Assembly: GCA_964023205.1 (NCBI GenBank)
Contig: OZ026835.1
Span: forward strand, 16,078,414 to 16,142,413
Reading direction: 5' to 3'
DNA length: 64,000 bases
DNA from: Lutraria lutraria
Taxonomy: Eukaryota; Mollusca; Bivalvia; Venerida; Mactridae
Each line of letters begins with the position of its first letter. Positions within the stretch are counted from its first letter, which is position 1. The position numbers and the translations under genes are program-made. Shown here piece after piece: positions 52,301 to 61,879 of this stretch. Below the pieces are notes generated by a model, which worked only from the letters and a program-made list of their open reading frames with translations, did no database searches and was not told the DNA's origin.

Positions 52301-55300
52301 TTGCAAAATTGCATGTCACATTTGATACCAGTGGACGCACGTTCGTAGTTTTTACGGAGATTATATACGGACATCTCCGTTTATGACGGACTTTAATTAG
52401 CTGGCTATATACAGAGTTAATAATTCATGTAGTTACTTCCCTTTCAGTTTCGATTTGTCATTTGTCTTTACTATCAGTATCAATGAGTAACTTGTAACTA
52501 TAAGCAGGCATTGTGTAATTTTAACCTAAATATCATTCCATAAAATAGCGATATAAAGATGTTTGTGAAGTTGGCGGCCTAGCGGCCTGGCGGCGTGAAG
52601 TTGGTGGCCTAGAGGCCTGGCGGCGTGAAGTTGGCGGCCTAGCGGCCTGGCGGCGTGAAGTTGGCGGCCTAGCGGCCTGGCAGCCTGGCGGCGTGAAGTT
52701 GGCGGCCTAGCGGCCTAGGATATAAACACCCAATAACTCAGAAATGTATCAGAAATATTCTACATGCATTAGAAACTATTTTGGACGGAAAAAGTCGCAA
52801 AATTTCACTTGATAATAATTACGCCGCTAGGCCGCCAACTTCACGTTTTCAGCGGCCTAGCGGCATGTAATTTTATACACCCAACATCCCAGAAATGGAT
52901 CAGATTCACGTTCTATAAGCATTAGAAACTATTTTGGACGGGAAAAGTCGCAAAAAAATCACTTCATCGTAGGTATGCAATTTCGCCGAAAACTTAGTTT
53001 TTTCACCGACCCGGAATATTAAACACCCAATCACTCAGAAATGTATCAGAATCACATTCTACATGCATTAGAAACTATTTTGGACGGAAAAAGTCGCAAA
53101 ATTTCACTTGATAATAGTTACGCCGCTAGGCCGCCAACTTCACGTTTTCAGCGGCCTGGAATATTATACACGCAATCTCCCAGAAATGGATCAGAATCAC
53201 GTTCTACAAGCATAGGAAACTAAACACGTGTACTGGCCCTGGTTAGACTCTAATTTGTATGACGGACAAGACGCCGACAGCCGTTCAGCTTATCAGTTTT
53301 ACGCTCGATTGATTTGATTGGTTGGTTCAAAATCTGTCATAAAGTCAGTCTGTGATTGACTGGTTAAACTGACCTATCATATAGGACTGCTGGTAAGCAT
53401 TCTTGCCATACTTCGCTTACTCACTATGGATGCATATAAAAATTTACATTTGCTGACATTTGCTATTCTGTCTTCTGCAAACCAAACTATGGCGGTCATG
53501 GATGGTTTGGAAAATCGATTTTTCTAATTAAACAAATGGAGATTTTCACTATAATCGCTATAACTTTTATTCTATCAAAAATATTATTTGTACTCATCAC
53601 AAAATTAATCTTATTCAATTGATCAATTCAAACCAAGGAATGTAAATATTGTAGATGTGGGAAATATGTATTGGTGTGCGACGCAAATATTTGCAAATGC
53701 CAGTGTGTTTTTGTTTAGTTATTAATTTCTTTAATCATATTATATGACCTGTCTTATTCTTAACATTTTGCATTTAACATGCACATATACGTCTTGTTTA
53801 AAAAATATATATCAAACAGGGAATCAATTTAAGTATCTATTCAGCTATATATTAGCCATCTAATGACTGATTGTGTATTAGAAGCTTGTCTATCAATGAC
53901 CTTGTTATTGGCCCATCTACCGTGGAATATGCGAGGGGTGATCCAGAAATTCGTAGACAGTACGTGTTAATCACAAATAAATATACGTAATAATGTTAAA
54001 TTCCGATTCCGTCAGGCCATTAGCGGTTGCGAGATCTTACGTTACACACGCGGTGAGTTACACGTGCTTACAACGTACTATCGTCTTGCGATTTTCACGT
54101 TATCGTATGAAGCCGTACTTGCATGTACTGTTTACGCACCGAATCCTTTCTCACTCTTATGTTTTGCGTGCGAGTACGGTGAATGGAGTACTGGGGTAAA
54201 TCCGCAACCGGACCGCTGGCGGAACGCAGCGAAAGTTCATCATGCGCTTAAAGTGCTATGGCGTGTTTTCGTGCTCCCAAATCCGTACTGAGGCGGTACT
54301 CACAACATTCGGAACGCCAATTTTTGGCCACGTTTATGCAAGTAGACAACATGCACTTGAAAGTATGGCGAGTTGGGACCGGCACTTACTGAGCGCAAAT
54401 AATTGTTCCAATGAATGAGATCAGCCCTACTTGAATCAGAGGTAGTGATGAATGACCAAATGAGCTATTTCATTACCAAAACAACACATAAAGATTTGAG
54501 CGGACTGGGATCGAACACGTGATTACTGCATATAAGATAATAAAAACCGAAACATTTGTGCACGTTTCTTCGCCGCTTTCGAAATGTATGAGTTAAATAC
54601 ACATAATTCACGGCTACGTACCTTGAAAAGTTCCTGCATGAATTTATCAGTAGTCTAGACAACCCCCCACCTAAAACCAGCGTTTCGGAAAACTAAAATA
54701 ATAGAGAAGTGTCGCCGTGGTTAAAGTTGATTTCTGGATGGTAAATTATATGTCTTAGTTCACACACTCATCTGTTCCGATTTTGCTTTCGATATTGTAT
54801 AAGAAGTGTTTAGTTTAAACTTGCTTCTTTATCATTAATGGTAAAACAAGTTCTTACAATATATATTAAGCCGCTCGATGATTGCTTAAGTATACGCACG
54901 GAAAGAAGGGAATTTAGTTGCCTAGCGGCGTAATTATGATGCCGCGAGAGTGTTTTTTTGCGACTTTTCTCGTCCAAAATAGTTTCAAATGCTTATAGAA
55001 CGTGATTCTGATCCATTTCTGGGATATTGGGTGTATAAAATTCCAGGCCGCTAGGCCGCTGAAAACGTGAAGTTGGCGGCCTAGCGGCGTAACTATTATC
55101 AAGTGAAATTTTGCGACTTTTCCCGTCCAAAATAGTTTCTAATGCATGTAGAATATTTCTGATACATTTCTGAGTTATTGGGTGTTTTTATCCTAGGCCG
55201 CTAGGCCGCCAACTTCACGCCGCCAGGCCGCTAGGCCGCCAACTTCACGCCGCCAGGCCGCTATGCCGCCAACTTCACAAACATGATATAAAGATATAAT

Positions 55301-57689
55301 TTAACGTGTAATTAAATTGCAGCTATGCAAAATTACTGTCAAATTAATGATTAACTAAACAATTACACCATTTCAAAATTGATTAGGTTCAAATACGATA
55401 TTTCGATCAAATACTTACATTAACTTCGTATTTTCCCGGATTAACATTGGTAAATGTGTGAGTTCTGCTGTTGTCGGGTAATTGTATTTGATATGATATA
55501 TCCTGAAAAAAGTATACAACATATACGTTTGTCAAAATAAAGCAAACTACATTGTAACTTTAATTCTGGTTTTGTGTAAGTTGCTTGATTACCTCATCTA
55601 ACAGATGGAAAGACAATGAATGATGCTAAACATTCATAACTGATAAATGCATTGGTGGCAGTGATCGTAATATATGCAATTATTATGGATATGTACCAGT
55701 CAGGCAATCGTGACAGTCTTTGTGAACGAAATTTAAAAAAGTGTCGGGATAGAAATAGCTCTATATGTACATAAGTTCACAATAATAACTTGGAGCAATA
55801 AAAAGTACACGTATACGTAAATCGAAAATACGTCTAACACTTACGGGTGAACGGCAAATGATGAAATATTTAGTAATTATTCCATTTCGGTTTTCTTTCA
55901 GTGGCTCGTTCCAAGTTGCTGTAATCGTCCTAAGTTTTGTTACATTTGTTTCGATGGATATTTGTACATAACTCACAATGCCCGGTTCTGCAAATTATAA
56001 CGAAAAAATACTGAAACAGTTTATCATCCAAATCGCTGGTAATTGACATGAACAAAGACAAGACCAGGCGTTTTGTAGCGTTTTTTGAGATGTGAATTCT
56101 TGACAGACGACCGAAAAACAGTTATAAGAGCTAAAATGCAACGTGATAACATTAATCTTCGAGCATGACGATATTGGAACACTTCGACCAGAGTTGATCA
56201 TTTGTTTGGAACGCAATTTATCAAGTTCATGAATTAATTAGTTTTATTGTATTTTCATTTTATCACGCAGTAGCGAAAGATCAAAGTTGGTTCGAACAAG
56301 TAACATTAAGTCATACGTAACAAAACTTCTTAAATATACTTAATTTTACTAATGATATAAGTGTACCTGTTTGTGCTGTTATGACTAATGCTGACAGGGA
56401 AACAGTACTTCCTGCTTCAGTTGTAGCTGTTACAGTAACTGTATAGTTCCAGAACGGTTTTAAACCAGTGACCGTACATGTTTTTGCATGGAAGTCTGTA
56501 AATACAATTACAAACAACGATCGCAAATTTAAACACTGAATTTTATTCTTAATTTCTTAAAACTATAAAACAAGAATCTATTTGAGAAAATAGTTTGATA
56601 TGTGTTTTATAAAAATATTTTTGTATCAAAACTCACGTACTTACCGTATACAATTGAAAACAATTTATTAGACATTGTAGGAAAGTAGATTGTTGCTTGC
56701 GTACAACAGAGAACACGTTTGTAATGATAGGTAACGCAGTATTTCTGGTCAAGTAATGTGTGTGCTCTGCTTCTAATCTTCAAAACTGACTTATGTGTAC
56801 AGTCGAGAAGACATAAGTGTGTACAATTTTTAACAACCTGGAAATACATGTACTAGTATAATATCATGATTTATTAAGAACAATAATAATTTTACCGTAG
56901 CCTCCAGTGACGCACATTCCTGTAGTATTGTTTAGATCAACGACTGTTACAGCATAATTTGTTGGTCCAGTGTAGAGTTCAGGAGACATCCAATGAATCA
57001 TTAGACTATCCGGGTGTCCGTCTACATGTTCTATTGTGACATTCCTTGGCATATATGGTTCTGTACAAAAATAGCAATTTTACATAGTTACTTTTCTCTG
57101 TTCGGAATCCTGTTAGTGCCATATCAAATGTCCCACCCAACTCGACGCACGACAATGCGATGCGACAATGCGATACGACGCGCGACAATGCGACACGACG
57201 ATTGACAATGTGATACGATGCGCGACAATCGGATACGACCGACGACAACTTGATACATTTGTTAAAATGTCAAGTTGCCACCTTTGGCAAGATATGTCGC
57301 AATATCATTTCGTATCGTAAGCAATAGAGTGAAATCATACATTTAAAGTACAAATGTAAATATTAAAGTACTGAAACGGTACATAAATTACTACTTACTA
57401 CCAATTTTGGTCTGAAATTTTACTTCTTGATTTTCTTCACCCTGTCCTATGGTTGTGAAGGCAGATATTACGACTGTGTAATTACTGTATGGAAGAAGGT
57501 TACTCAAGTTTATACTTGAGTCATTTTCAGCGGTTGTATGATTTTGTGTTTCAGATTTGTCAACATTTACTAATTTAATCATATACTGTGTAATGATACC
57601 ATTCGTTGGACAAGGTGGGGACCAATTTATTATGGCTCTATTACTTGTAGTCACAACTTCTACGGAAGATTCGTTGACTTGTCCAGGAA
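33306..57689 (-). CDS. Receptor-type tyrosine phosphatase-like gene with FN3 ectodomain, about 20 exons, inactive phosphatase end
   Basis: Exons in transcript order: 57689-57402 (one whole FN3), 57060-56896 and 56495-56367 (second FN3), 55987-55845, 55502-55419 and 45357-45291 (third FN3), 43527-43342, 40171-40028, 39631-39562 and 39358-39291 (Cys-rich membrane-proximal region), 38457-38355 (transmembrane helix near [14 protein letters not shown], then RRK), 37901-37833, 37637-37541, 36947-36857 ([10 protein letters not shown]), 36441-36365 (DHSRVKL...DYINANYIP), 35924-35790 ([17 protein letters not shown]), 35261-35139, 34291-34128, 33843-33709 and a remnant 33383-33306. Phases join correctly down to 34128. 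The 5' end lies beyond 57689 and may leave the window. A membrane receptor is predicted, but phosphatase activity is not: catalytic Cys is Gly, WPD is WSD, and a frameshift follows. One intron (45358-55418) hosts two transposons. Confidence 0.85.
36990..37205 (+). mobile_element. tRNA-derived SINE, family shared with 57771
   Basis: The head reads GATCGGTTGCCTAGTGGTAATGTGCTGGACTACTGATAGGG (A-box-like), followed by GAGTCCAAATCTCAGCTCCC in place of the B box. The tail contains TTTACATCGGGAACAATAAA, matching TTTACATTGGGCGCGATAAA in the copy near 57771. It sits between two phosphatase exons. Confidence 0.6.
37245..37315 (+). repeat. (CT)n microsatellite
   Basis: More than 25 CT units, slightly interrupted at the 3' end, preceded by a C run. 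It directly follows the SINE in the same intron. Confidence 0.95.
38355..38457 (-). other. Transmembrane exon of the receptor phosphatase
   Basis: A 103-nt exon with clean splice sites (CAG acceptor, GTACGT donor). It encodes [20 protein letters not shown] and a further hydrophobic stretch ending in RRKQIA. The positive residues after the helix predict a type I membrane protein with the FN3 part outside. Confidence 0.85.
40740..40920 (-). repeat. Dispersed repeat family A, copy 4 (inverted)
   Basis: On the plus strand GAACGATAGTTC, CATGAATTTTGATGC, AGTACTACG, TTTCTACGCCCGCTATGCA, TGTTCCCGTTCCATGT and TTTCAGTACTTTGATTTCTG are the reverse complements, in reverse order, of blocks in copies 1-3. 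Confidence 0.6.
42298..42447. mobile_element. Short element with perfect 16-bp inverted ends
   Basis: AGGGAACCGTGCCTCA (42298-42313) is exactly complementary to TGAGGCACGGTTCCCT (42432-42447). The 150-bp span has no ORF. No target duplication is obvious. Size and ends suggest a MITE, but a transcribed hairpin is also possible. Confidence 0.5.
43528..45290. other. Receptor phosphatase intron, 1.8 kb
   Basis: AT-rich with no recognised exon. A more GC-balanced patch at 44730-44920 has overlapping open frames on the plus strand but no motif, start context or splice sites to support a gene. Confidence 0.5.
45808..47624 (+). CDS. Harbinger-encoded Myb/SANT-like DNA-binding protein, frameshifted
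   Basis: In Harbinger elements this partner protein binds the transposon ends and brings the transposase to the nucleus. Exons: 45808-45971 ([20 protein letters not shown], then [19 protein letters not shown]), 46701-46859 ([17 protein letters not shown], then [18 protein letters not shown] and [12 protein letters not shown]), 47229-47292 ([15 protein letters not shown]) and 47561-47624. All junctions are GT/AG. Exon 2 is one base out of phase: the frame before the AAAAAAAAC run stops at TGA, while the continuing frame is open, so a 1-bp loss is likely. Downstream exons were not found. It is probably not functional as it stands. Confidence 0.65.
48797..51949 (-). CDS. HARBI1-type (PIF/Harbinger) transposase, four exons seen, C-terminus not found
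   Basis: A DDE transposase of the DDE_4/HARBI1 family. Exons: 51949-51755 (starts [19 protein letters not shown], ends SHAIPCLTK), 49808-49707 ([18 protein letters not shown]), 49453-49221 (contains [16 protein letters not shown], first catalytic Asp) and 48950-48797 ([15 protein letters not shown], then [18 protein letters not shown], second catalytic Asp). Phases 0, 0, 2 and 0 join cleanly to give 228 residues. The family has about 350 residues and a third acidic residue in an E-R..FG.WK.R block. That exon is not visible between 47625 and 48796, so the copy may be truncated. The start ATG lies just inside the right terminal region, as usual. Confidence 0.85.
52550..52558. repeat. Target-site duplication GATATAAAG, left copy
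   Basis: The 9 bases directly before the inverted-repeat end ATGTTTGTGAAG are repeated exactly at 55285-55293 directly after the other end. Confidence 0.85.
52568..52718. repeat. 30-bp GGCCTAGCGGCC tandem repeat in the left arm
   Basis: About five near-perfect 30-bp units, one extended by an extra CAGCCTGG segment. The same unit recurs inverted at 55191-55276. Confidence 0.9.
53224..54902. other. Core of the foldback element without recognised gene
   Basis: Between the arms lies 1.7 kb of mixed composition. A GC-richer patch at 53990-54300 has short open frames but no transposase motif or splice signals. It may be captured host DNA; its origin could not be told. Confidence 0.5.
55285..55293. 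repeat. Target-site duplication GATATAAAG, right copy
   Basis: Exact match to 52550-52558, immediately outside the right end of the foldback element. Confidence 0.85.
57140..57250. repeat. Short minisatellite of GCGACAATGCGATACGAC type
   Basis: About five or six irregular units of 17-25 bp built from CGACAATGCGATACGACG-like words. It lies in the intron between two FN3 exons and gives an Arg/Ser-rich shadow frame with no support as protein. Confidence 0.7.
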
Positions 57690-57770
57690 CTAGAACAAAA
57701 ATATCATTTACAAGTGAAAAGCTTCGAAGTGGTTAATAAAATTACAATTCATTTGTTCAGAATGAGGGGT

Positions 57771-57960
57771 GAGCCGGTAGTCCAGTGGTAACGCGCTGGA
57801 CTTCTAAACGAAAGGTCATGGGTTCGAATGTCGGCTCCACCATTCAATATACCAGGGGTGATTTTTCAGTGCCATCCTAATGACCGAGTCAAGTATTTTG
57901 TTAAGAAAACAACAGGAAACGGATGAGACATGTATCTGTGCTTTACTTTACATTGGGCGC
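57771..57960 (+). mobile_element. tRNA-Arg-like SINE
   Basis: The head GAGCCGGTAGTCCAGTGGTAACGCGCTGGACTTCTAA...GGTCATGGGTTCGAATGTCGGCTCC resembles tRNA-Arg (TCT), with good A and B boxes. However, the anticodon stem is mispaired (CTGGA/ACGAA), and an encoded CCA-like end and a non-tRNA body follow. The tail word TTTACATTGGGCGCGATAAA matches the copy at 36990. It lies in the intron or flank upstream of the first FN3 exon seen. Confidence 0.65.
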
Positions 57961-58984
57961 GATAAAGAACCAGCAAAGACTTTTTGAAAAGAGTAGATAT
58001 ATGAATGCCCGGTTCTCCTGTATCTTATCTCCCACCCCTTCTTGGATGTCTCTGAAATGTCGAATGGACCGTTTAACAACAGTTATATTGATTATTAAGC
58101 ATGACTTTTCTTGCAAGTGTGATAGCTTGGGTTTTTCTGTGACTTTAAACTAAAGTCAAACGAAAGTTCCTCTTTTTAGAACAAGCCATGATTCAGGCAA
58201 AAAATTACAAACGCAAAGTGTTTTACAAGACATAAGTTGAATAATTAAATATTGATTAATCTGAAAAAAAAGTTCCACAGTAGTTTCGTGTAGATCAACT
58301 GCTACATGTACATGTATAACGAAATCTTTTTAAGATAATGTATATTCATAACCATTGTGTTAAAAGACATTCTCTTCATTAATGTTTAATCGTTTTCGTC
58401 GTGTTGGGTTTAAAGTCTGAACGGTTGAAATTGACATAAACCAATACAAGATCAGACATTTTGTAGCGTTTTTTGTGAAAGACGAATTTTTGCTTAACAA
58501 CTGAAAAAGGGTTATAAGAGCTTAGATTGCAACGTGATAACATTATCATTAATCTTCGAGCAATGATGATCCTGGAACACTTCGACCAAAGTTTATCATT
58601 TCGAGGGCTGAATGCGAAACTAGTGCAAGTGACATTTTTGACAAAAATCACTTTTTTCAATAATCAGTCGTAAAAATACCTTATCCATCTACTGTAAGAA
58701 TATTTTCTTTGATTTTTAAAATTTAACAAAATAATTGCAAATTGTGACAAATGATGTAAGTGAAAATGTTCCCATTTTTAATTGCGAAACTATACTAAGT
58801 GACATATAAAGGCACATACACTCTTTTCACGTTTAACTTTTTTAATTTCGCTTCATGTAGAAAATGTTTTATAAAATTACAATAAAGTTCTCCTGAAGTA
58901 TTTACTAGAACAAAGTATTTGACTCAGTATAAGTCTAGGTAAGCAATAGATTATGTTTTTTTTTAAGATGGAGGATATATAGAG

Positions 58985-59128
58985 GATATTAAATGAGTGA
59001 GGATTCCGTATCGAATTTATTGAACGAGTTGTATAAAACAGTATGAAGCGAGCCTTTGGCGAGCTTCATACTGTTTTATTCAACGAGTTCAATAAATTAA
59101 AGACGGAATCTACACGAATTAAATATTC
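58985..59128. repeat. Long hairpin, arms about 65-70 bp
   Basis: The left arm ATTCCGTATCGAATTTATTG...AAAACAGTATGAAGC pairs with the right arm GCTTCATACTGTTTT...CAATAAATT...CGGAAT around a short CTTTGG loop. Only a few mismatches occur over the inner 50 bp, and similarity extends outward to ATATT on both sides. It is nested inside the 2982-bp element. Confidence 0.8.
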
Positions 59129-59461
59129 TTTTTATCATATATCTTTAAAATACGGCGAAAACCAACAAACTTGTTTGACATTGCTACTAATAACAAAAGA
59201 GTGACAACTGACAAGTAATAAGGCTTTTTAATCAGGAGTACACAAATAGTTACGTTATGAAACAGTCATCATAGAACATATCTAACGATGTGAACAGTAT
59301 CTTTACTTACTCAAATTGTTAAAATCAATTCTACATTACTTCTATGCTTCGTCAAGTTCATGACGTCACTTCGTGACGTCATTTACATATTTTATGCACG
59401 GCCGTGCCATATCGTTTTTATGGCACGGCAAAAACGGCACGGGTATGTGATAAAATAATTT

Positions 59462-60080
59462 AGTATTGTTCTTAATTGATAAAATTGTATGATAGAAGAT
59501 GTAATGAGTTAACATTGGTTCTTATTGATAGTGTTGTATGATATAAGATTTAATAATTTAACATTGTGCCTAATTGATAGTGTTGTATGATAGATGATAT
59601 GATAATTTAACATTGTTCCTAATTGATGGTGTTTTATAATAGGAGATATTATGATTAAACATAATGACTGTTCTTTAGTGATAGTGTTGTATAATGGTGG
59701 TTATATTCATTTATTCTAGTTGCTTATTAATAGTGTTGTATGATAGAAGATTAATTAAGTTAACATTGTTCCTAATGATAATGTTGTATTATAGAAGGTT
59801 AAATAATTTTACATTGTTCCTACAAGTAACTGATAGCGTTGTATGATAGTAGATATAACAATTTACATTGTTCTTAATTGATAGTGTTGTATGATATAAG
59901 ATATAATAAATTAACATTGTTCATAATTGATGGTGTTGTAAGACAGAAGATATAACAATAAAATTGTTCCTAATTGATAGTGTTGTATGATAGAAGATTT
60001 AACAATTTACATTGTTCCTAATTGATAGTGTTGTATGACAGAAGTTATATTTGTTTTACCTTGTTCCGTATTGATAGTAT
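59462..60080. repeat. AT-rich minisatellite, about 52-bp units
   Basis: About eleven irregular units built on TTGTTCCTAATTGATAGTGT, TGTATGATAGAAGATATAA and CAATTTACA. Units vary in length by indels. It is followed directly by CAGTAAAACCTGTTCCCCGACCACC, which recalls a pogo/Tigger terminal repeat, but no partner end was found. Confidence 0.85.
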
Positions 60081-60533
60081 TGTTCAGTAAAACCTGTTCC
60101 CCGACCACCCTTTACGAGCAACCTCCTGTCTTGTGCGACCGCTCGCAATTCCTCCTGAGCGCTTCTTAACGTTAATTTGATTTTAGTTATGTGTTCACCT
60201 GTCCAACGCGGTTAACGACCAGTACTTTCTGTCTATATCGTATGCTAAGCGACCGCTGTGTGGTGTGTTGTCCTAAATGTGTGATTGTATAACTTTAACA
60301 AAAAGATTGCAGGCAAACCAGGAAATTTTAAGTTTAGAGGAATAGATACCTGTGATAAATAAACCTTTAATTCAGGAGCAAGCTCAGAAATTTGCCATCC
60401 GTTCATCTAAACTGTGACTTTTTTCTGAACATTATATTAACTCTTGAAAGTGATTTTAAAATGGTAAGCAACAGTCATATGTGTCTCTGTATAAAATGTT
60501 TAACTGCCTAATTAAATGTTTGTGGTCTCGTAC

Positions 60534-60869
60534 CAGTGATTTTTTTTCGCTATATTTACTGTCGAATATGGGCAGTTTCCCCCAGTAAAATTTCCTTCAT
60601 TTTCCCCCTAAAATGGCCAGAATTTTCCCCTAACAAGAAGTGTTTTCGGAATTCCACATGATCATGTAAAAAGAAGAAAAATACAACAGTTTTATCACCA
60701 TTGGCACCAACCACAGTGTAGTAATATTTATATTTATGATTGAAACAACTGAATAATCACATATTCCATAGAAATAAATGTTATTAAATATTCCCCTTTT
60801 GAAATATGTTGCGCTAATTTCCCCTTTTGATGGGCATGGGTAGTGAGAAAATTTTGGAAAAAATCACTG
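60534..60869. mobile_element. Possible hAT-type MITE, 336 bp
   Basis: The span begins CAGTGATTTTTT and ends (reverse complement) CAGTGATTTTTT, with TTTCCCC-type words inside both ends. An 8-bp target duplication is not evident (TCTCGTAC versus CATACTAT), so the call rests on the 12-bp ends only. It is nested in the 2982-bp element. Confidence 0.45.
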
Positions 60870-61750
60870 CATACTATTGCATGCTTTTTATCCAAAAGAA
60901 CAACATAGAGATTAACTCATCATTAAGATACACAATATATTCCTCTCTACTTCAATAACATGTTTACGGTGCATGATTAAACACTGAGTGACCATGAAAC
61001 ACAGACAGTACTTGAGCAACTTGTACCTATCATATTGTAACTCCTGCTTTTGTAAAAGAAGATGCAATAATGGGAACAACAAATGAAATAAAGATAATAT
61101 TTCAATATTTAGTCCTATTTGAAAGTTAATCAGTATTTATTTTTTGGAGTAGAGTAAGTAAGTGACGTTCAAAAATGTTGATATGTCAGTTTCTTAAACG
61201 TGAAAACAGTGTAAGTGACATTTCATGCAAAAAATTGATATTATTCCAAAAAAGCTATGAAGAACCAAAAGTATATGAATAAACCTATAAATAATGGAAA
61301 CTGTGATTATGAATGACTGCACATACACACTTTTCGCATTTATTTTTTTTACAATTTTCTTGTTTTTTAAGTGTGAAACTGTACTAAGTGATGTTAATAC
61401 TAGTATTTTTTTACGATGGTGTAATTTGAAGATCTGAAATATGTGGTTGTGAAGAAAGCAATTGTTCACATATATTCAAAAAAGAAGTAATTATTATATG
61501 GTAACAATAAAAATGGAAAGTTTTTTCCTTCTCCTGAAAAATTACTGAAAATGCACTTGCACTAGTTTCGCTTTCAACCCTCGATTTGTTTGGAATGCAA
61601 TTTATCAAGTTCATGAAAGGAATAGTTATTTTGTATTTTCATTTTATCACGCAGTAGCGAAAGGTCCAAGTTGGTTCGAACAAATAACATTAAATCATAC
61701 GTAACAAAACTTCTTAAATATACTTAATTTTACTAATGATATAAGTGTAC

Positions 61751-61879
61751 CTGTTTGAGCTGTTATGCCGAAAACTGACAGGGAAACAGTACTTCCTGCT
61801 TCAGTTGTAGCTGTTACAGTAACTGTATAGTTCCAGAACGGTTTCAAACCAGTGACCGTACATGTTTTTGCATGGAAGT
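61751..61879 (-). other. Duplicated FN3 half-domain exon
   Basis: 129 nt, same length, phase and splice sites as exon 56495-56367. It encodes the same [20 protein letters not shown] stretch, with a few changes near the end (SVFGITAQTG for [10 protein letters not shown]). It could splice in phase onto the FN3 exon at 57689. The N-terminal half-domain exon that should precede it is not visible before 62810. Either the copy is orphaned or its partner lies beyond the Mutator-like sequence. Confidence 0.75.

Larger units (their letters stand above)
52559..55284. mobile_element. Foldback (Mutator-like) element, 2726 bp, long structured inverted arms
   Basis: The ends ATGTTTGTGAAGTTGGCGGC and complement are perfect, with a 9-bp duplication outside. 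The left arm (52559-53223) starts with about five 30-bp units of GTTGGCGGCCTAGCGGCCTG type. Next come four roughly 145-bp modules containing CAGAAATG.ATCAGA, GCATTAGAAACTATTTTGG and GGAAAAGTCGCAAAA, separated by CGCCGCTAGGCCGCC blocks. The right arm (54903-55284) carries two modules and three 30-bp units in inverse orientation. The central 1.7 kb has no recognisable transposase. A 9-bp duplication and long arms are characteristic of Mutator/MULE and foldback elements. Confidence 0.8.
58602..61583. mobile_element. 2982-bp inverted-repeat element with 4-bp target duplication
   Basis: The left end CGAGGGCTGAATGCGAAACT and right end (complement) CGAGGGTTGAAAGCGAAACT continue with AGTGCAAGTG on both sides: 30 bp with two mismatches. 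ATTT flanks both sides (58598-58601 and 61584-61587), and the paralogous empty site near 56212 has a single ATTT. Subterminal words of the form GCGAAACTATACTAAGTGACAT recur at about 58612 and 58785 on the left and about 61196 and 61371 on the right, roughly 175 bp apart. No transposase ORF. Superfamily undecided; Sola and Chapaev make 4-bp duplications. Confidence 0.8.

Noticed and set aside
52568..52718. CRISPR-like array of GGCCTAGCGGCC units
   Set aside because: There are no unique spacers; the units are contiguous and belong to a transposon arm in a eukaryotic genome.
53993..54291. Open frames in the GC-richer core of the foldback element
   Set aside because: They are under 80 residues, overlap in two frames, and show no transposase or known motif.
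57771..57842. tRNA-Arg(TCT) gene
   Set aside because: The anticodon stem does not pair, a CCA-like end is encoded, and a SINE body follows that matches another copy.
60090..60280. Tigger/pogo transposon starting CAGTAAAACCTGTTCCCCGACC
   Set aside because: Only one possible end is seen, with no partner end and no clear TA duplication.
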